From Eucalyptus grandis (Eukaryota; Streptophyta; Magnoliopsida; Myrtales; Myrtaceae), in the NCBI RefSeq assembly GCF_016545825.1, contig NC_052612.1, positions 40,469,738 to 40,533,737 of the forward strand: a stretch of 64,000 nucleotides of DNA. The letters are read 5' to 3'. Both the position numbers and the translations under genes were made by a program. Position 1 is the stretch's first letter, and each line of letters starts with the position of its first letter. Below the pieces are notes generated by a model. The model saw nothing but the letters and a program-made list of their open reading frames with translations. It did not search any database and was not told the origin of the DNA. This document shows, one piece after another, positions 12,752 through 24,536 of this stretch.

Positions 12752-14539
12752 TTATCGTTCTAAACTGTGCATGAGCAGTTGGAACTCGGATGAAGTTGTC
12801 TGAGTTTCGGACCTCACTGGCATAAAGAAATCATGCCAAGCTCGAATTGATCGAGTCCTTACGTGGTCCATTGGATGATGATTTTGCCCAAGAGTGGAAG
12901 GATTGACATGTTGTGCTCTTATTCGCTCCAACTCCATTGCCACCTCTTTCATGGTAGGTCGATTCCTTCCATTCGAGTTCAAGCATCTCTTTGCCAAATT
13001 TGCAACTCCCAGAATCTCTTCTTCTTGACTTTGCTTTATCAGTCCAGCTTCAACGATGTCAAGAAGGCGGTTTTCCTCCATTGACTCGATAAAATACACC
13101 GCTAAACTTCTGCCATCTTCCGCCCTCATTGCAGAGAGTGAAGCTTGGCTACGTTGATAACCTTAGATTTCTTCACCGCAATTACTGTTCCATCTATCAA
13201 CATTCCCTTGACCACCACGATCCAATATTCTGCTCTCGTTAAAATGGTCTGTAGCCGTGTCTAACTCCATTAAGATGAATAGCTTGCCTTTCTCCGTGTG
13301 ATTGTCTAGGGAGGCGTTGCAATACGAGTCCACCATTACGTTTGAAGAATTTTTGCTTGAGCTTTGCCTCTCGCCTTCTTTCGATGAATTTGTACAACCA
13401 CCAAAAAAGAAAAAGAAATAGTATGTCTCCGACGCCCGTGCCCATACCTGTGTAAGAAAAAAGTCAACCGCAATTGCCTTAGGAACTTACCAGAAAAAAT
13501 AGTTTTTCTTCACTCCTGGACTTACGTAACCAATTTCACCTTCATCGTCAACAAATTAGCTCCCATCAATTTGAAAGTGTGCCTTCTTGATTTGAAGAGA
13601 AGGGAAAAAGAAAAAGAAAAGAAGGATTTGCTAAGCAAAATAATTCGAAAGAACCTCGAAAAATATGCAGCAGTTATGGATGAGAAGATACTGTCAAATT
13701 GTTATACGCATGGACTAGGAACACAGAATTAAGTTAAAACCATTGTTGAATGCACAGATTATGAAAGCACAAGTAAATTTAGCAGATACAATAATTTTTT
13801 TTTGTGCAAATGAAATTGGTGTATATATAAATAATCGCATTCCATGACCCGTAAAAAAACGGAGCAAGTAGTGAGGTACCTATTATGGCCATTATCTTGT
13901 TGTCAATGCAGTCATGTGACCCCGGTCTATTCACACACTTCCCTCGGCAGTTGAGGTCCGGTCTTTCTTTGCACTCATTGACACCTAATTGATACGAAAT
14001 GATGGATGGGATCAAAGAAAGAAGCAAAAAGAACAAGCAGTTACAATCTATATGATATTAGACTGAAGATTCGGCAATCAAAATTCTCTCTCGGATTCTC
14101 CTGTGTTGGCGACTTGTTAAAATCCATCATCTAATTTGAACAACTTGATTATTCCAACTATACTCGTGGGCTTTTTGTTGGTTTCGAGCTCGCATAACGT
14201 CCCACCTGGCTTTGGATAAAGATGAAGGTTAAGATACAAAATAAAAGTGGATGTTCCAATTTCACCTTCGCATCCCTGGGGAAGAAAATAATTCCCTTCG
14301 TAGCCTTCATTGCATGAACAATATGTTAGGCTCGGAACCCCGGCCTTCGAGTACGTACGGCAGGAGGCGGCGTTGTCATTGCCGCCCCTATGCTTTTGGT
14401 CTCTCATCAGTTCATCCTCATAGTCGGTGATTGCCCATTCGAGCGCCACCGGAACGTCTAGCGGTAAATTGTGCAAATCAGCTCTATACCACCAAGTTCT
14501 CTCTACCAAGAAGGCGTACCTGCATTCTGCATGCATTGG
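12752..14539 (-). pseudogene. WAKL-B: chimeric, truncated wall-associated-kinase-like pseudogene
   Basis: The C-terminal part (12752-13136) is nearly identical to WAKL-F (kinase subdomain [25 protein letters not shown], then the F-type tail ending LLMHSLER). At about 13137 the sequence switches to the A-type: residues around the glycine loop, then the membrane-proximal segment up to the splice acceptor at 13447, an EGF exon at 13880-13984 (NCRGKCVNRPGSHDC) and part of exon 1 (14266-14539) with LPQGCEG at the donor. The whole catalytic centre (HRD, DFG and activation segment) is missing at the switch. Exon 1 is cut at 14540 by the LTR of element 1, so the signal peptide and GUB_WAK region are lost. 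Confidence 0.9.
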
Positions 14540-16544
14540 TGTCGCAACCTCTTTTTTTTCGGCTCGATCGGGGCGGGCGCCTTGTGGAGGCTAATGGTTT
14601 GGCTAAATTTATTAGGCCTGGACTCTCCCAAGTCTACCAATTCACGACTTTAATAGTTTATGTTTTTAATCTGTAAGTTAATTTTTAAAACGGAGTCGCC
14701 ACTAATCAATTTGAGGTGGGTTGATTAGAAACCCAAGCGAAGTATCGGAGAAATACTCGCTCTGCGCAACCTTGAGAAATTAGGATTGGGGACTTGATTA
14801 CACTAGTTAATCACTAATGCTCTTTCAGTACCTAATCTTGTTTAAACCCTAAGGCTTTTGGATTTTTAGGGATTTTCCATGCATTTTGTGGAGGAAAAAC
14901 ATTTTTGGGTCATTTTCCCATTTTTGGACATAAAAGGGATTTTTTTTTTTTTGGCATTTTTTAGAAAATACAAGTCTTTTTGGCATTTTTGGATTTTTGG
15001 GAAAATATAAAATATTTTTCGCATTTTCTGACTTTTTGGCATTTTTGGGAAAATATGGAGATTTTTTATTTTTTATTTATTTTCTGGAAAATAAATTATT
15101 TTTATTTTATTTATTAAAATATTATTTTATATTATATATATATATAAACCGAACCAGGTCGGATTTAGGGTTGGGTCCGACCCGTTCGTCGACCCGAGAT
15201 CCGTTGCAGGCCCGACTCGGACTTTTTTATTGCTTTTTTTCTTTTTGTGGAAAACAAGCTTAGCCCAAAAATAGGCCCACTTCTCCGAGGCCCGTGTGAA
15301 TTTAGTCCACGCGTGACTCAGCCCGACTCGAAGGAAACCCTACCTGGGTCCAACAACCTGACCCGGCTTGACGAAACCCTAGATCACCGGGTCACGCGCC
15401 CGACGCGGGCTCAACCCAGTTTCGCAACCCTCTCTCCTTCTGTCTACCTGCGGCGCTGATCGGAGGGTTTGGGGGGCAATCGAGCGGCAGCCGACCGCTT
15501 GACTGGATCGACGATGGGACCTGTGGCACGGCGACAGAATATGCGGGTTAGGCTCCAACCAGCTGATACTGAGATTTGGTGGTAGATGGGGTTCAAGAGA
15601 GGGGGGTGCGACAGCGAAGGAGCAACAAGTGGCGGCTACTGTTACCTGTTCGCAGCAACGGCTCGACGAGGCGACAAACAGTGGAGGTGACGACGACAGG
15701 GCAGGGACGGGGGCCTCTCAGCTTTGGCAGAGATCTGGTGCTGCGACGTCGGGGACGGCTACAACTTGGCTTAGGGCGACTCGACACGGCGGATTTCCAA
15801 ATCTGCGCCCAGATCTCGACCCTCTCTCCTTCGATTCTTCTCTCGCATAGCCCCTTCCGCTCAAATCTCTCTCCCTCCCTCAGATCTGGGCTTGCAAGCG
15901 CTCGGGCCTCCCCTAAAGTCTCTTGAGGGAAGCTTGTGACACTCACCCGCTTTCAATCGCTCTCTCTCCGGCAGCAAGCTCTCGGATCTCGGTCTGCTCA
16001 TCCTCGGCCCCCTTCGAAGTCTCTCAATGGGAGGTTTCGAAGATCTGCAGCCCTCGATCTTTCGTCGCTTCCGTGTGTTCTTCAATGGAGGTGGTGCTGG
16101 CCTATTTATAGGCAAGGGAGTCCAGTCGACGGAGAGGTTTGGCCGCCGATCCTCCGTGTGCCGACCGGCCTTGGTGCGGCCGAACCGGTGTCTCATCTCA
16201 GCATTAAAGGCGCGCATTGAAGGCGCATGTGCGTTGTCCTCTCCTTCGGTGGCCTACCTCCGTTCCTCTTTACCATAGGCTGCCCTTGAGCACATCGCCG
16301 ACCGCCGCACGTGATGCACAAAGGCACAGAGAAGAAGAAGGAAGGAGAAGGAAGAAGGAGGGGAAGGGTTAGGTTGCATGGGCCGAGCCGTGGGGGCTGC
16401 GTGAGGGAGAGAAAAAAAAGGGGGAGGGGCTAGGCATTGCGGGCTTCTGCTTTCTTTTTTTTCTTTTTTTGGCTGTTTTGATTATTTTGTTATTCGAAAA
16501 CTTAATTAATAAAATAAAACCTAAATAAAATTAAGGCATTAACA
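14540..16544 (-). mobile_element. 3' LTR of element 1 (Tat/Ogre-like LTR retrotransposon)
   Basis: It begins TGTCGCAACC and ends GGCATTAACA in plus orientation. It is repeated at 37695-39283 plus 41866 to about 41990. The element's sense strand is minus: a polypurine tract lies next to the right edge here, and a primer-binding-like site lies next to the left edge of the other LTR. A TATA box for minus-strand transcription (TATAAATAGG) is at 16101-16110, so U3 is about 430 bp and R-U5 about 1.5 kb. The GC-rich frames at 15300-16280 are LTR sequence, not genes. Confidence 0.88.
16101..16110 (-). promoter_or_regulatory. LTR TATA box, element 1 3' LTR
   Basis: TATAAATAGG on the minus strand, the only clear TATA box of this LTR. 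The same sequence in the partner LTR is where the hAT element landed. Confidence 0.6.
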
Positions 16545-16557
16545 GCTGCCCCTCTTT
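16545..16557 (-). other. Polypurine tract of element 1
   Basis: Minus-strand AAAGAGGGGCAGC directly abuts the 3' LTR. The identical tract abuts the LTR of element 2 at 20275, which fixes the orientation of both elements. Confidence 0.75.
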
Positions 16558-16799
16558 GAAGGTGAGCTCGCAGAGGTTGCATTCAAAGACAAACTGATGC
16601 CTAAATTTTATCTAGCATGCGCAGCAGATTATATTTTATTTGGGACTTATTATCCTATGCGGAAAAAGAGCAATATAACTTTACATATACTAAGACAGAT
16701 AAGAAGATACATGTAATTACTTACCGGGAGTGAGTGAGATAGGGTGTGAACCCCAAGTTTGGCAAATATCAAGGCGTCATCTTACCTGGTGATATGAGG

Positions 16800-17204
16800 A
16801 GGTTGCTTTTTCAGGACTCAAACCATTCTTCGGTCACATGTTAAAACAATCAATAATTTGTCTAGGACCCAAACCTCTCTTCGCCGCCTTGAAGGGAAAT
16901 TGCATTTCTAGGACCCGAACCATTCTTCGGTCGCCTGTTAGAGCAATAAGTGATTTGCCTCGAACCCGAACCTTTCTTCGATCGCCATGACGGTAAAATG
17001 CTTTTCCAGGGCCCAAATCATTCTTCGGTCACCTATCAGAGTAGTAAGTGATTTGTCTCGAACCCGAACCTTTCTCTGGTCGCCATGATAGGAGATGCGC
17101 CGACCTTTCTCAGGGCATCTATTTGTGGGTGCCTGATCTGTATCGAGGACACCAATTGATACCCGACCTTTCTCAGGAGATGTGCCGACCTTTCTCAGGG
17201 CATC
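16800..17204. repeat. Tandem arrays in element 1 3' region (left of the nested insertion)
   Basis: Two arrays. Units of about 59 bp around ACCATTCTTCGGTCGCC run from 16810 to 17085. Units around CGACCTTTCTCAGGGCATC run from 17090 to 17204 and continue at 28250-28530 on the other side of element 2. Confidence 0.85.
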
Positions 17205-17209
17205 ATATT

Positions 17210-20200
17210 TGTCGCGGCCAATTTTTTCGGGGTTTGAACCACCTAGGGTTTTGGCTAATGGATTGTTAAGCCTAGACTTAACGCGGGCTCTCCCAAGCCC
17301 ATACCAATTCGTGACTTAAGGTTTAAATTCTTAACATGCAAATGATTTTCAATTAGGAGTCGCCACTAATCTATTTTTGGTGGGTCGATTAGAAATCCAA
17401 GTAAAGTAACGAGAGATTCACTTTATTCCTACGAACCAGAGATTTTGGTACAGGGACTTGATTACGCTAAATTTTTCTAACGCCCTTTCGGTACCATTTC
17501 TTTTATTTTGAAAAAAAGGTTTTGTAAACAGCTTGAATTGATTTTGAACTATTTTCCTAACATGTGAGGTTATCGTGCGGATGCGCAAACCATCAATTTA
17601 ACACCAAAGTAAAGCAGTAAATAAATTGCAGGACTTACCTCATAGCAACGAAAGCGTCTGCAATGTTAAATTAAAATCCACATCAACAACCCTAGATATG
17701 GTTTCTAATTAACAAACAATTACTCAATTTTTGTTTTCTCTTTTTCAACAAGAATATAATCCATATGCAATGCAATGCTTCTAATCTAATATGAAATAAT
17801 ATGGCATGACAATATGTCCTAAACTATATGAATGAGTAAAAAAACTAATGATTTCTTAATGAACATGCAACAATTAGATATGCAATCTAAATTAACCAAA
17901 ATGACCTAATTCTAATGACGTGCAATGCAATGCAAGGCAATGACGTAAAAAATTATTTCAACTAAAATGACATGCAACATGCAATTTAATATGCGAGCTA
18001 TATGTCACGCGACATTTATTAAATGACATAATCTAATGACGGGTAATTTCTAATGAGCCTAACAATAGTCACTAAATGACATGCATTTCATGAACCTAAT
18101 TCTAATTTTTTTTCTTTTTTTTCTTTTATGAAATTCGAAATTAAAACTACCAAATAATTAAACGTGCAATTCAAATTTAAAACTAACATCCTAAATGAAT
18201 GCATTTTCTATTTTTATTTTTTAACAAATTCGAAATAAATCCCTATTCTAAATATGCAAGATAACAAGAGATATTCTAAAACCAAACTAATCCTAATTCA
18301 AATATTTTTTGGATTTTTCCTTTTACGAAAATAAAATTGATTCAAACACCACGACAGCAAATCAAGCAGGATAAGATTGATATTCAAAAATTGGCGAACC
18401 ATATCTCGCGCATGAGATCGGGTTGACTAATTTTAAATTAAATCGCGAATCAAATCCTAGGCATGAGATCAGATTGATGATTATGCAAGAGATTGTAAGT
18501 CGGATTTCGGGCGCGAAAATCGGACTGTCAATCACAAATTTCAGAGGCAATTTCATGTCGTGAATTCTCATCCTTACACTAAGGAATAATTCTACTAAAA
18601 AAATAATAAAATAACAAAATAAAATAAATAGAAAGAAAAATTACCTACTTTGCTTTCCTTTTTTTTTTTCTAGGGCTTGGCACGGCTAAGGACGGTACGA
18701 TGGTGACTCGGAACTAGGGGCTCGTCGCAATAGTTGAACGTCGGTCAAAGAGCAGTTTGGCACGAGACAAGAACCTGCGATGATATCGACCTTGCTGATC
18801 TGGGCGTGACTGGAGCATATGGCAAGGTGTCACCGCAAGGCTTGCCGGAGATTCTGATTTTACTGCGAGAACTAAGCAGACCAAGCCAAAAATCTCCGCT
18901 TTGCTTCCTCTCTTTGGGTATCAAGCTCCTTTGTGCATGTCCTTTGTTGACTGCAGAGAAAGAAGACAAGAACTCTCTCCTTGTTTTCTTTTACCGAAAG
19001 ATTGTGTGCCCTTCTCTTGCCCTGGATTTTTCCTTCAAACAAAACAAGCAATATTAGACAATATATGTGAGAAAATTTGTGCTCGTCAATAGTGCTCCAT
19101 GCGGTGGTGTTTGCTTGCGATGACTCAGGGCCAAGAAACTCCGGGATTCGCTTGGGACGTTGAATCGTAATAGTGGGCAAAGTGGCAACGCGTGGCAGCA
19201 AAACCCAAACATGAACAAGGGCGTGCGTGCGTGAAAGGCATGAATTTTGATGGATGCCTAAAGTTTCAAGAGATGGGGTTGGTTCAGGAAGACTCCTGGA
19301 CTCCAAACTGACGTGGTGCTTTTGACCAAGTTCACGCGTTCTTCCTTTGCCAAGAATTCTTCAATTTGTAGCCGTAAAAATGTGAATTTCGTGGCTTCCG
19401 GCATGGTGATCAACAGGTGAGACTAGGGTGGCAGCATCATCTAGGTCGAGGACAGCGATGCTCGACACAGCAAGGACTAAGAAGCGCTGGGGATCACTAG
19501 AAACCTGCAAATAAGGAACAAACTACTAGACGGCAACGTGATCGGACTGAGGCTTGTCTTTTAGCTATTCGTGTGTGGTTCCCGCAATGCTTTTGACGCT
19601 GGGCAGAATTTGGAACGATGAAAGACGACGAACAGCGGCCAGATCCGAGGTCGCGGCCACCTCCAATGACCAACGCAGATTATTTTCCTTCCAGCCAATT
19701 CCTATTTTTTTTCGAAGCACCCTCACGTCGCTGGCTTTTCTTCTACCGATCCTCCCTAAAAAAGTGACAACCCCTCTTGTGCGGCCGTATGTTCAATTTG
19801 TGGCCTACGAAACCCTACGAAAAACCTTTTTATAGGCTAAAGATTAGGGTTTTAATTTCCTTTTCAAATCAACATCTGCGAAGATTTCTTTTTCACACGC
19901 AATATCACTTTTTTATTTTCCACATCGCTTGATTTTATCGCCTAAAGATAAGATCACAACCCAATTTTCTTAAATTCCAAAAATCCACCGTAATATTATT
20001 TCAAATCTCCATTTAGGTCATTTTTGTCATTAAAAGAAAACGGGCTCGGGCCAATTTACTTGCTTCATGGGCTTAGTTCGACCTGCCAAATTAAAGCTTA
20101 GAATCACTAAATCAAACCCATTTGTCACCGACCCAATGTAAATGCAAATTAAAACATAAATGCACCTAAAACTATATGCTATGCAATTGACTATTTTTTT

Positions 20201-20274
20201 CAGGGATAAAATTAACCCTTAATTTTTTAATGCAATAAATGACTAAACGAGTCGCCAAAATTTAGGTGTCAACA
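17210..20274 (-). repeat. 3' LTR of element 2 (3065 bp)
   Basis: Begins TGTCGCGGCC and ends AGGTGTCAACA in plus orientation; the sense start is TGTTGACACCTAAATTTTGG. A TATA-like box for the minus strand (TATAAAAAGG) lies near 19825-19835. The frames at 18734-19835 lie inside the LTR, recur in the partner LTR and match no protein I recognise. Confidence 0.85.
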
Positions 20275-20287
20275 GCTGCCCCTCTTT
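20275..20287 (-). other. Polypurine tract of element 2
   Basis: Minus-strand AAAGAGGGGCAGC, identical to that of element 1, directly next to the LTR edge. Confidence 0.75.
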
Positions 20288-20499
20288 GAAGGTGAGCTCG
20301 AAGAGGTTGCCTTCAAAGACAAATTGAGACCTAAATTTTGACTATACACATGCAATGAATGATTTTTTTTTTTAGGAAAATGAATTCAATTTTTTAATGC
20401 AATTTATATGATGCATGGAAATGCTAATACAAATGATAAATGAACCTACCTAGAATAACTTACCTTCAAAGAGGATAGAGTAGTTTGAGGTAGTTGGTG

Positions 20500-20945
20500 T
20501 TACATATCCAGGACCCGTACCATTCTACGATCGCCTAAAATAGTAACATGACTTTATGAAGAGACTGCTTTCCCAGAACCCGTACCATTCTACGGTCGCC
20601 CAGTATGGTAGTGCTTGGTTGTGTCTAGGACCCGTACCATTCTACGGTCGCCTAAACGGGAATTCATTTTCCAAGACCCATACCATTATACGGTCGCCTA
20701 AACGGGGATTCACTTTCCAGGACCCATACCATTCTACGGTCGCCTGAATGGGGAAATTGCTTTTCCATGACCCGTACCATTCTACGGTCGCCTGTTAAAG
20801 CAATAAATGTTGTTTAGTACCCGTACCATTTTACGGTCGCCCAAACGGAAATTTTGCTTAGCTAGGACTCGAACCATTCTTCAGTTGCCCAGGGTTGCAA
20901 CACAGATCATTGGACCAGGACTCGAACCGTTCTTCGATCACCTTA
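20500..20945. repeat. Tandem array, about 53-60 bp unit, about nine copies
   Basis: The core phrase ACCATTCTACGGTCGCC recurs about nine times with linkers containing AAACGGG or GTTAAAGC. It is homologous in position and core to the ACCATTCTTCGGTCGCC array of element 1 at 16810-17085. Confidence 0.9.
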
Positions 20946-20984
20946 ATAAGATTGAATCTGGAGGAAAATCTTTGGGGGACAACT

Positions 20985-21595
20985 CAATCGAGTGTCAATT
21001 AAAAGGGACTCTAGGCTATGAAAGCACACCAAGTCAATAAAAGAAATCTGGGCTACGGAAGCACGCCGGTTCGATAAAATGGACTTTGGAGCAGGCCAAG
21101 TAAGGAACTCCGGGCCACGAAAGCACGCCGGGTCAATGAAGGGGACTCTGGGCTACAAAAGTACGCCGGGTCAATGAAGAGGACTCTGGGCTACGAAAGC
21201 ACGCCAGGCCGATATAAAGGACACCGGGCTACAAAAGCACGCCGGGTCTATTAAAAGGGACTCTGGGCTACGAAAGCACACCAGGTCAGGAACTCCGGGC
21301 TACGGAAGCACACCGGGTCAATAAAAAGGGACATTGGGCTATGGAAGCACGCCGAGTCTATTAAAAGGGATACTGGGCTACGAAAGCACGCCAGGTCAAG
21401 AAAGGGACATCGGGCTACGGAAGCACGCCGAGTTGATGAAAATGGACACTGGGCTACAAAAGCACACCAGGTCAAGAACTCCAGGCTACAGAAGCACACC
21501 GGTCTATTAAAGGCGATATCGGGCTACAGAAGCACACCGAGTCGATGAAAATGACTCTTGGCTACGAAAGCACGCCAGGTCAATATAACTAGACA
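20985..21595. repeat. Tandem array, about 36-40 bp unit, about fifteen copies
   Basis: Unit core GGGCTACGAAAGCACGCC with a variable linker (GGGTCAATGAAGGGGACTCT and similar). No counterpart of this unit is seen in element 1. It creates meaningless repetitive frames on the minus strand. Confidence 0.9.
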
Positions 21596-24044
21596 ACTTG
21601 ACCAAGTCAAGTGTCGATGTACTTGAGAGAGAATACTTGCACAATGACAAGTATTTTAGAGTATTGGTAGAGATATACTTACCTGGTGATATCTCTGATT
21701 CTTGGGGATATGTCTTTTGAAATTTAGATATCCCGTGGAGGTCTTTCACCTCATGGTGGAGGTTTCTCATCTCCTAATATCATGAAACATTTTGAAAGGA
21801 ACTTGAATCACCTGTCAGACATGATTTAGAGCAAAAACTGATATGCATTCATCAAAGAGATAGACAATTTGAGCTACCCTAGAATGCACATTTCAATATT
21901 CAATGAGGTTTTCATCAACTCAATTCGGGTTCATGCATAATGACTTTACCATATTTGCATTACCCAAATTTCCACACGAGATAATTGTCGTTCAAGATAA
22001 TGACATGGATTTCTTAAAAATGCTAAATGAGAGACTTTCAGTTAGACATGACTTTCACTCCCTCTCATTCATAATGGTTATTTTATGAGAAACACTCAAT
22101 CTCACTATCATCATACCAACAAGGGTCCGAGTATTCTCGTAAATGGTACGCCCTTACCAATCTGAGGGGTCTTTAATAGGGACCGTACTGTTGGCTTGGT
22201 CAATGGCTTAACAAATGGGACTCTTTGAGTCGAGGCTATTTGAAAAATGATTCTGTAATCATCTATGGGTTTACAAGTCAAGAACCCTGCAAAATGAGAA
22301 AGAAATAGTCTTGCTTGCACTTCTTCAAGCGATGCTTATAACATGTGAATCCATATGTTAATTCAAGTGCCCTAATCAAAAGAGACTTTGTAAGGGACGT
22401 AACGTAGGCTGGGTTCATGGGTTGAGAAACAAAATGACCATTAGGCCCAAAAATGTGTATAAGGGTGAAAGTTGATGATCATCTAAGCATTGTCACTGGT
22501 CTTTTCCTTCACTAGAGATTGTCATTATAAATGCACCATTGATCTTGACTCTTTGAGTACTGCTCCATTGTGATACAATCTTTGCAACTAATAGTAATCT
22601 ATTTTGACTCTCTTTTTTTTTTTTTTTTTCATTTTCATCTGTGAGCATTGGCCTTACTTTTACCAGGCACACCGCTTTTTTATGCCCCTAGTTTTCATTC
22701 ATTTTTCACTTTCTTTTCATAGGCATTGGCCTTACTTTTACCAGGCACACTGCTTTTCCATGCCCCTTAGTTCTATTTTGAATTCAATTCTTGTGCATAA
22801 TGCATGCATCAAGCAATTACACTTTGAATAACACTCGAACTTTCAAGGGTCTTAATCTGCCTTTTGCCTTGCCCCAGTGTGGGGGATGATCATCAACTGG
22901 GTTTGAAGAAATGAAATTGCAGGCTCAAGTAGGCTATGCAAATGGTATAAGTGTATAGGATAGAGAAAGAAATGCTATTCGTCATCCTAAGGCACTTAAA
23001 TTACAACATGAATTCAATATAATAGCACGACTTAAAGATTGATGCAAATGAAAGCAAGAAAAATTTCAATCCATTTTCTTCACCTCATGGTGTTGCCTTA
23101 CCCTCAAATTTGCCCCAGTGTAGGGTGGTTCTTGACAATGATAATTTGAAAAAAAATCTCCATAAGTGTATGGGGCTCAAAAGGGTTAAGCAATGGATTA
23201 CCTGTAGTGTTTAGGATAGAGAAATGAATTGCCCCTCATCATTTCGGTTATTGTACCTTTCACGAGAGAACTCTTTACCTTGCAGATATGGAACTTCTTA
23301 CACTCATCTCACAAGTGTATAAGTAGGGGATTGTGTATAGGATAAGGCTTGCCTTTCATCATCCTGACACGTCTCATTTAGCATGCTTAATCCATTCCAC
23401 ATCATTCATTGAATTAGTCCATCTTGACAAATCTCCACATGAAATTGGTAAGTTAAATAGGTAAAATCACCACGGAAATTCTTTTTCAAAATAGTACAGC
23501 AACTTTAAGCATGAAAAGCTTTTGTTACTTCAAAACAAACAATTTATTGCACTCAAAACCCGGTTTTAAGCATTCATTCAGGGGATTGCTCCACAAAGGA
23601 ATTGTCTCAGCAATGGATGTCCTTGGATTGTCTCTATTAATCAAAAGTGAAAATCCGCTTAAGCCCCTACACAAGAGAACATGCATGAATAGGATACCAT
23701 GCAACATCAGAGTAAATTCAAATTGCACAACCATTTTGGCTCAGATCAAGATTTTGTCTCAATCATGTCATTACTAGAATTTGTAGCACCCTAATTCGTC
23801 ATCTGCAAGGAAAAGAACAGAGTGTCAATTCCAGAATTAATTATATTCATGAACGCAAAGTATCCATTCCATCCAAGACGGATTATCCTCTTTTGATTTG
23901 TTCCATTATTTTCTCATGGAAATGAGAAACTTCATTTGGCCTTCGACAATGACATCTCACACAAATTGTTATGAGATGTGCCACATATCACACTTTAAAA
24001 TCAAGATGATTTTCTTCACTCTTGGGAGATGTCATCACAATCGG
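21596..24044 (-). other. Non-coding internal region of element 2
   Basis: No coding domain is seen. Parts are related to element 1 at 30130-33400, including a repeated phrase GCATTGGCCTTACTTTTACC (22645 and 22720; related copies near 30905 and 30975). It ends abruptly at about 24044, where truncated LTR sequence starts, marking an internal deletion. Confidence 0.7.
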
Positions 24045-24536
24045 CTAAGAACTCTCTCCTTGTTTTCTTTTACCGAAAGATTGTGTGCCCTTCTCTTGCC
24101 CTGGATTTTTCCTTCAAACAAAACAAGCAATATTAGACAATATATGTGAGAAAATTTGTGCTCGTCAATATTGCTCCATGCGGTGGTGTTTGCTTGCGAT
24201 GACTCGGGGCCAAGAAACTCCGGGATTCGCTTGGGACGTTGAATCGTAATAGTGGGCAAAGTGGCAACGCGTGGCAGCGAAACCCAAACATGAACAAGGG
24301 CGTGCGTGCATGAAAGGCATGAATTTTGATGGATGCCTAAAGTTTCAAGAGATGGGGTTGGTTCGGGAAGACTCTGGACTCCAAACTTACGTGGTGCTTT
24401 TGACCAAGTTCACGCGTTCTTCCTTTGCCAAGAATTCTTCAATTTGTAGCCGTAAAAATGTGAATTTCGTGGCTTCGGCATGGTGATCAACAGGTGAGAC
24501 TAGGGCGGCAGCATCATCTAGGTCGAGGACAGCGAT

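Noticed and set aside
15576..16278. Several overlapping GC-rich frames
   Set aside because: Repeated in the partner LTR at 38526-39282, so they are LTR sequence.
18872..19306. 144-codon minus-strand frame
   Set aside because: Lies in the element 2 LTR; its copy at 24035-24259 is shortened and shifted, with no domain.
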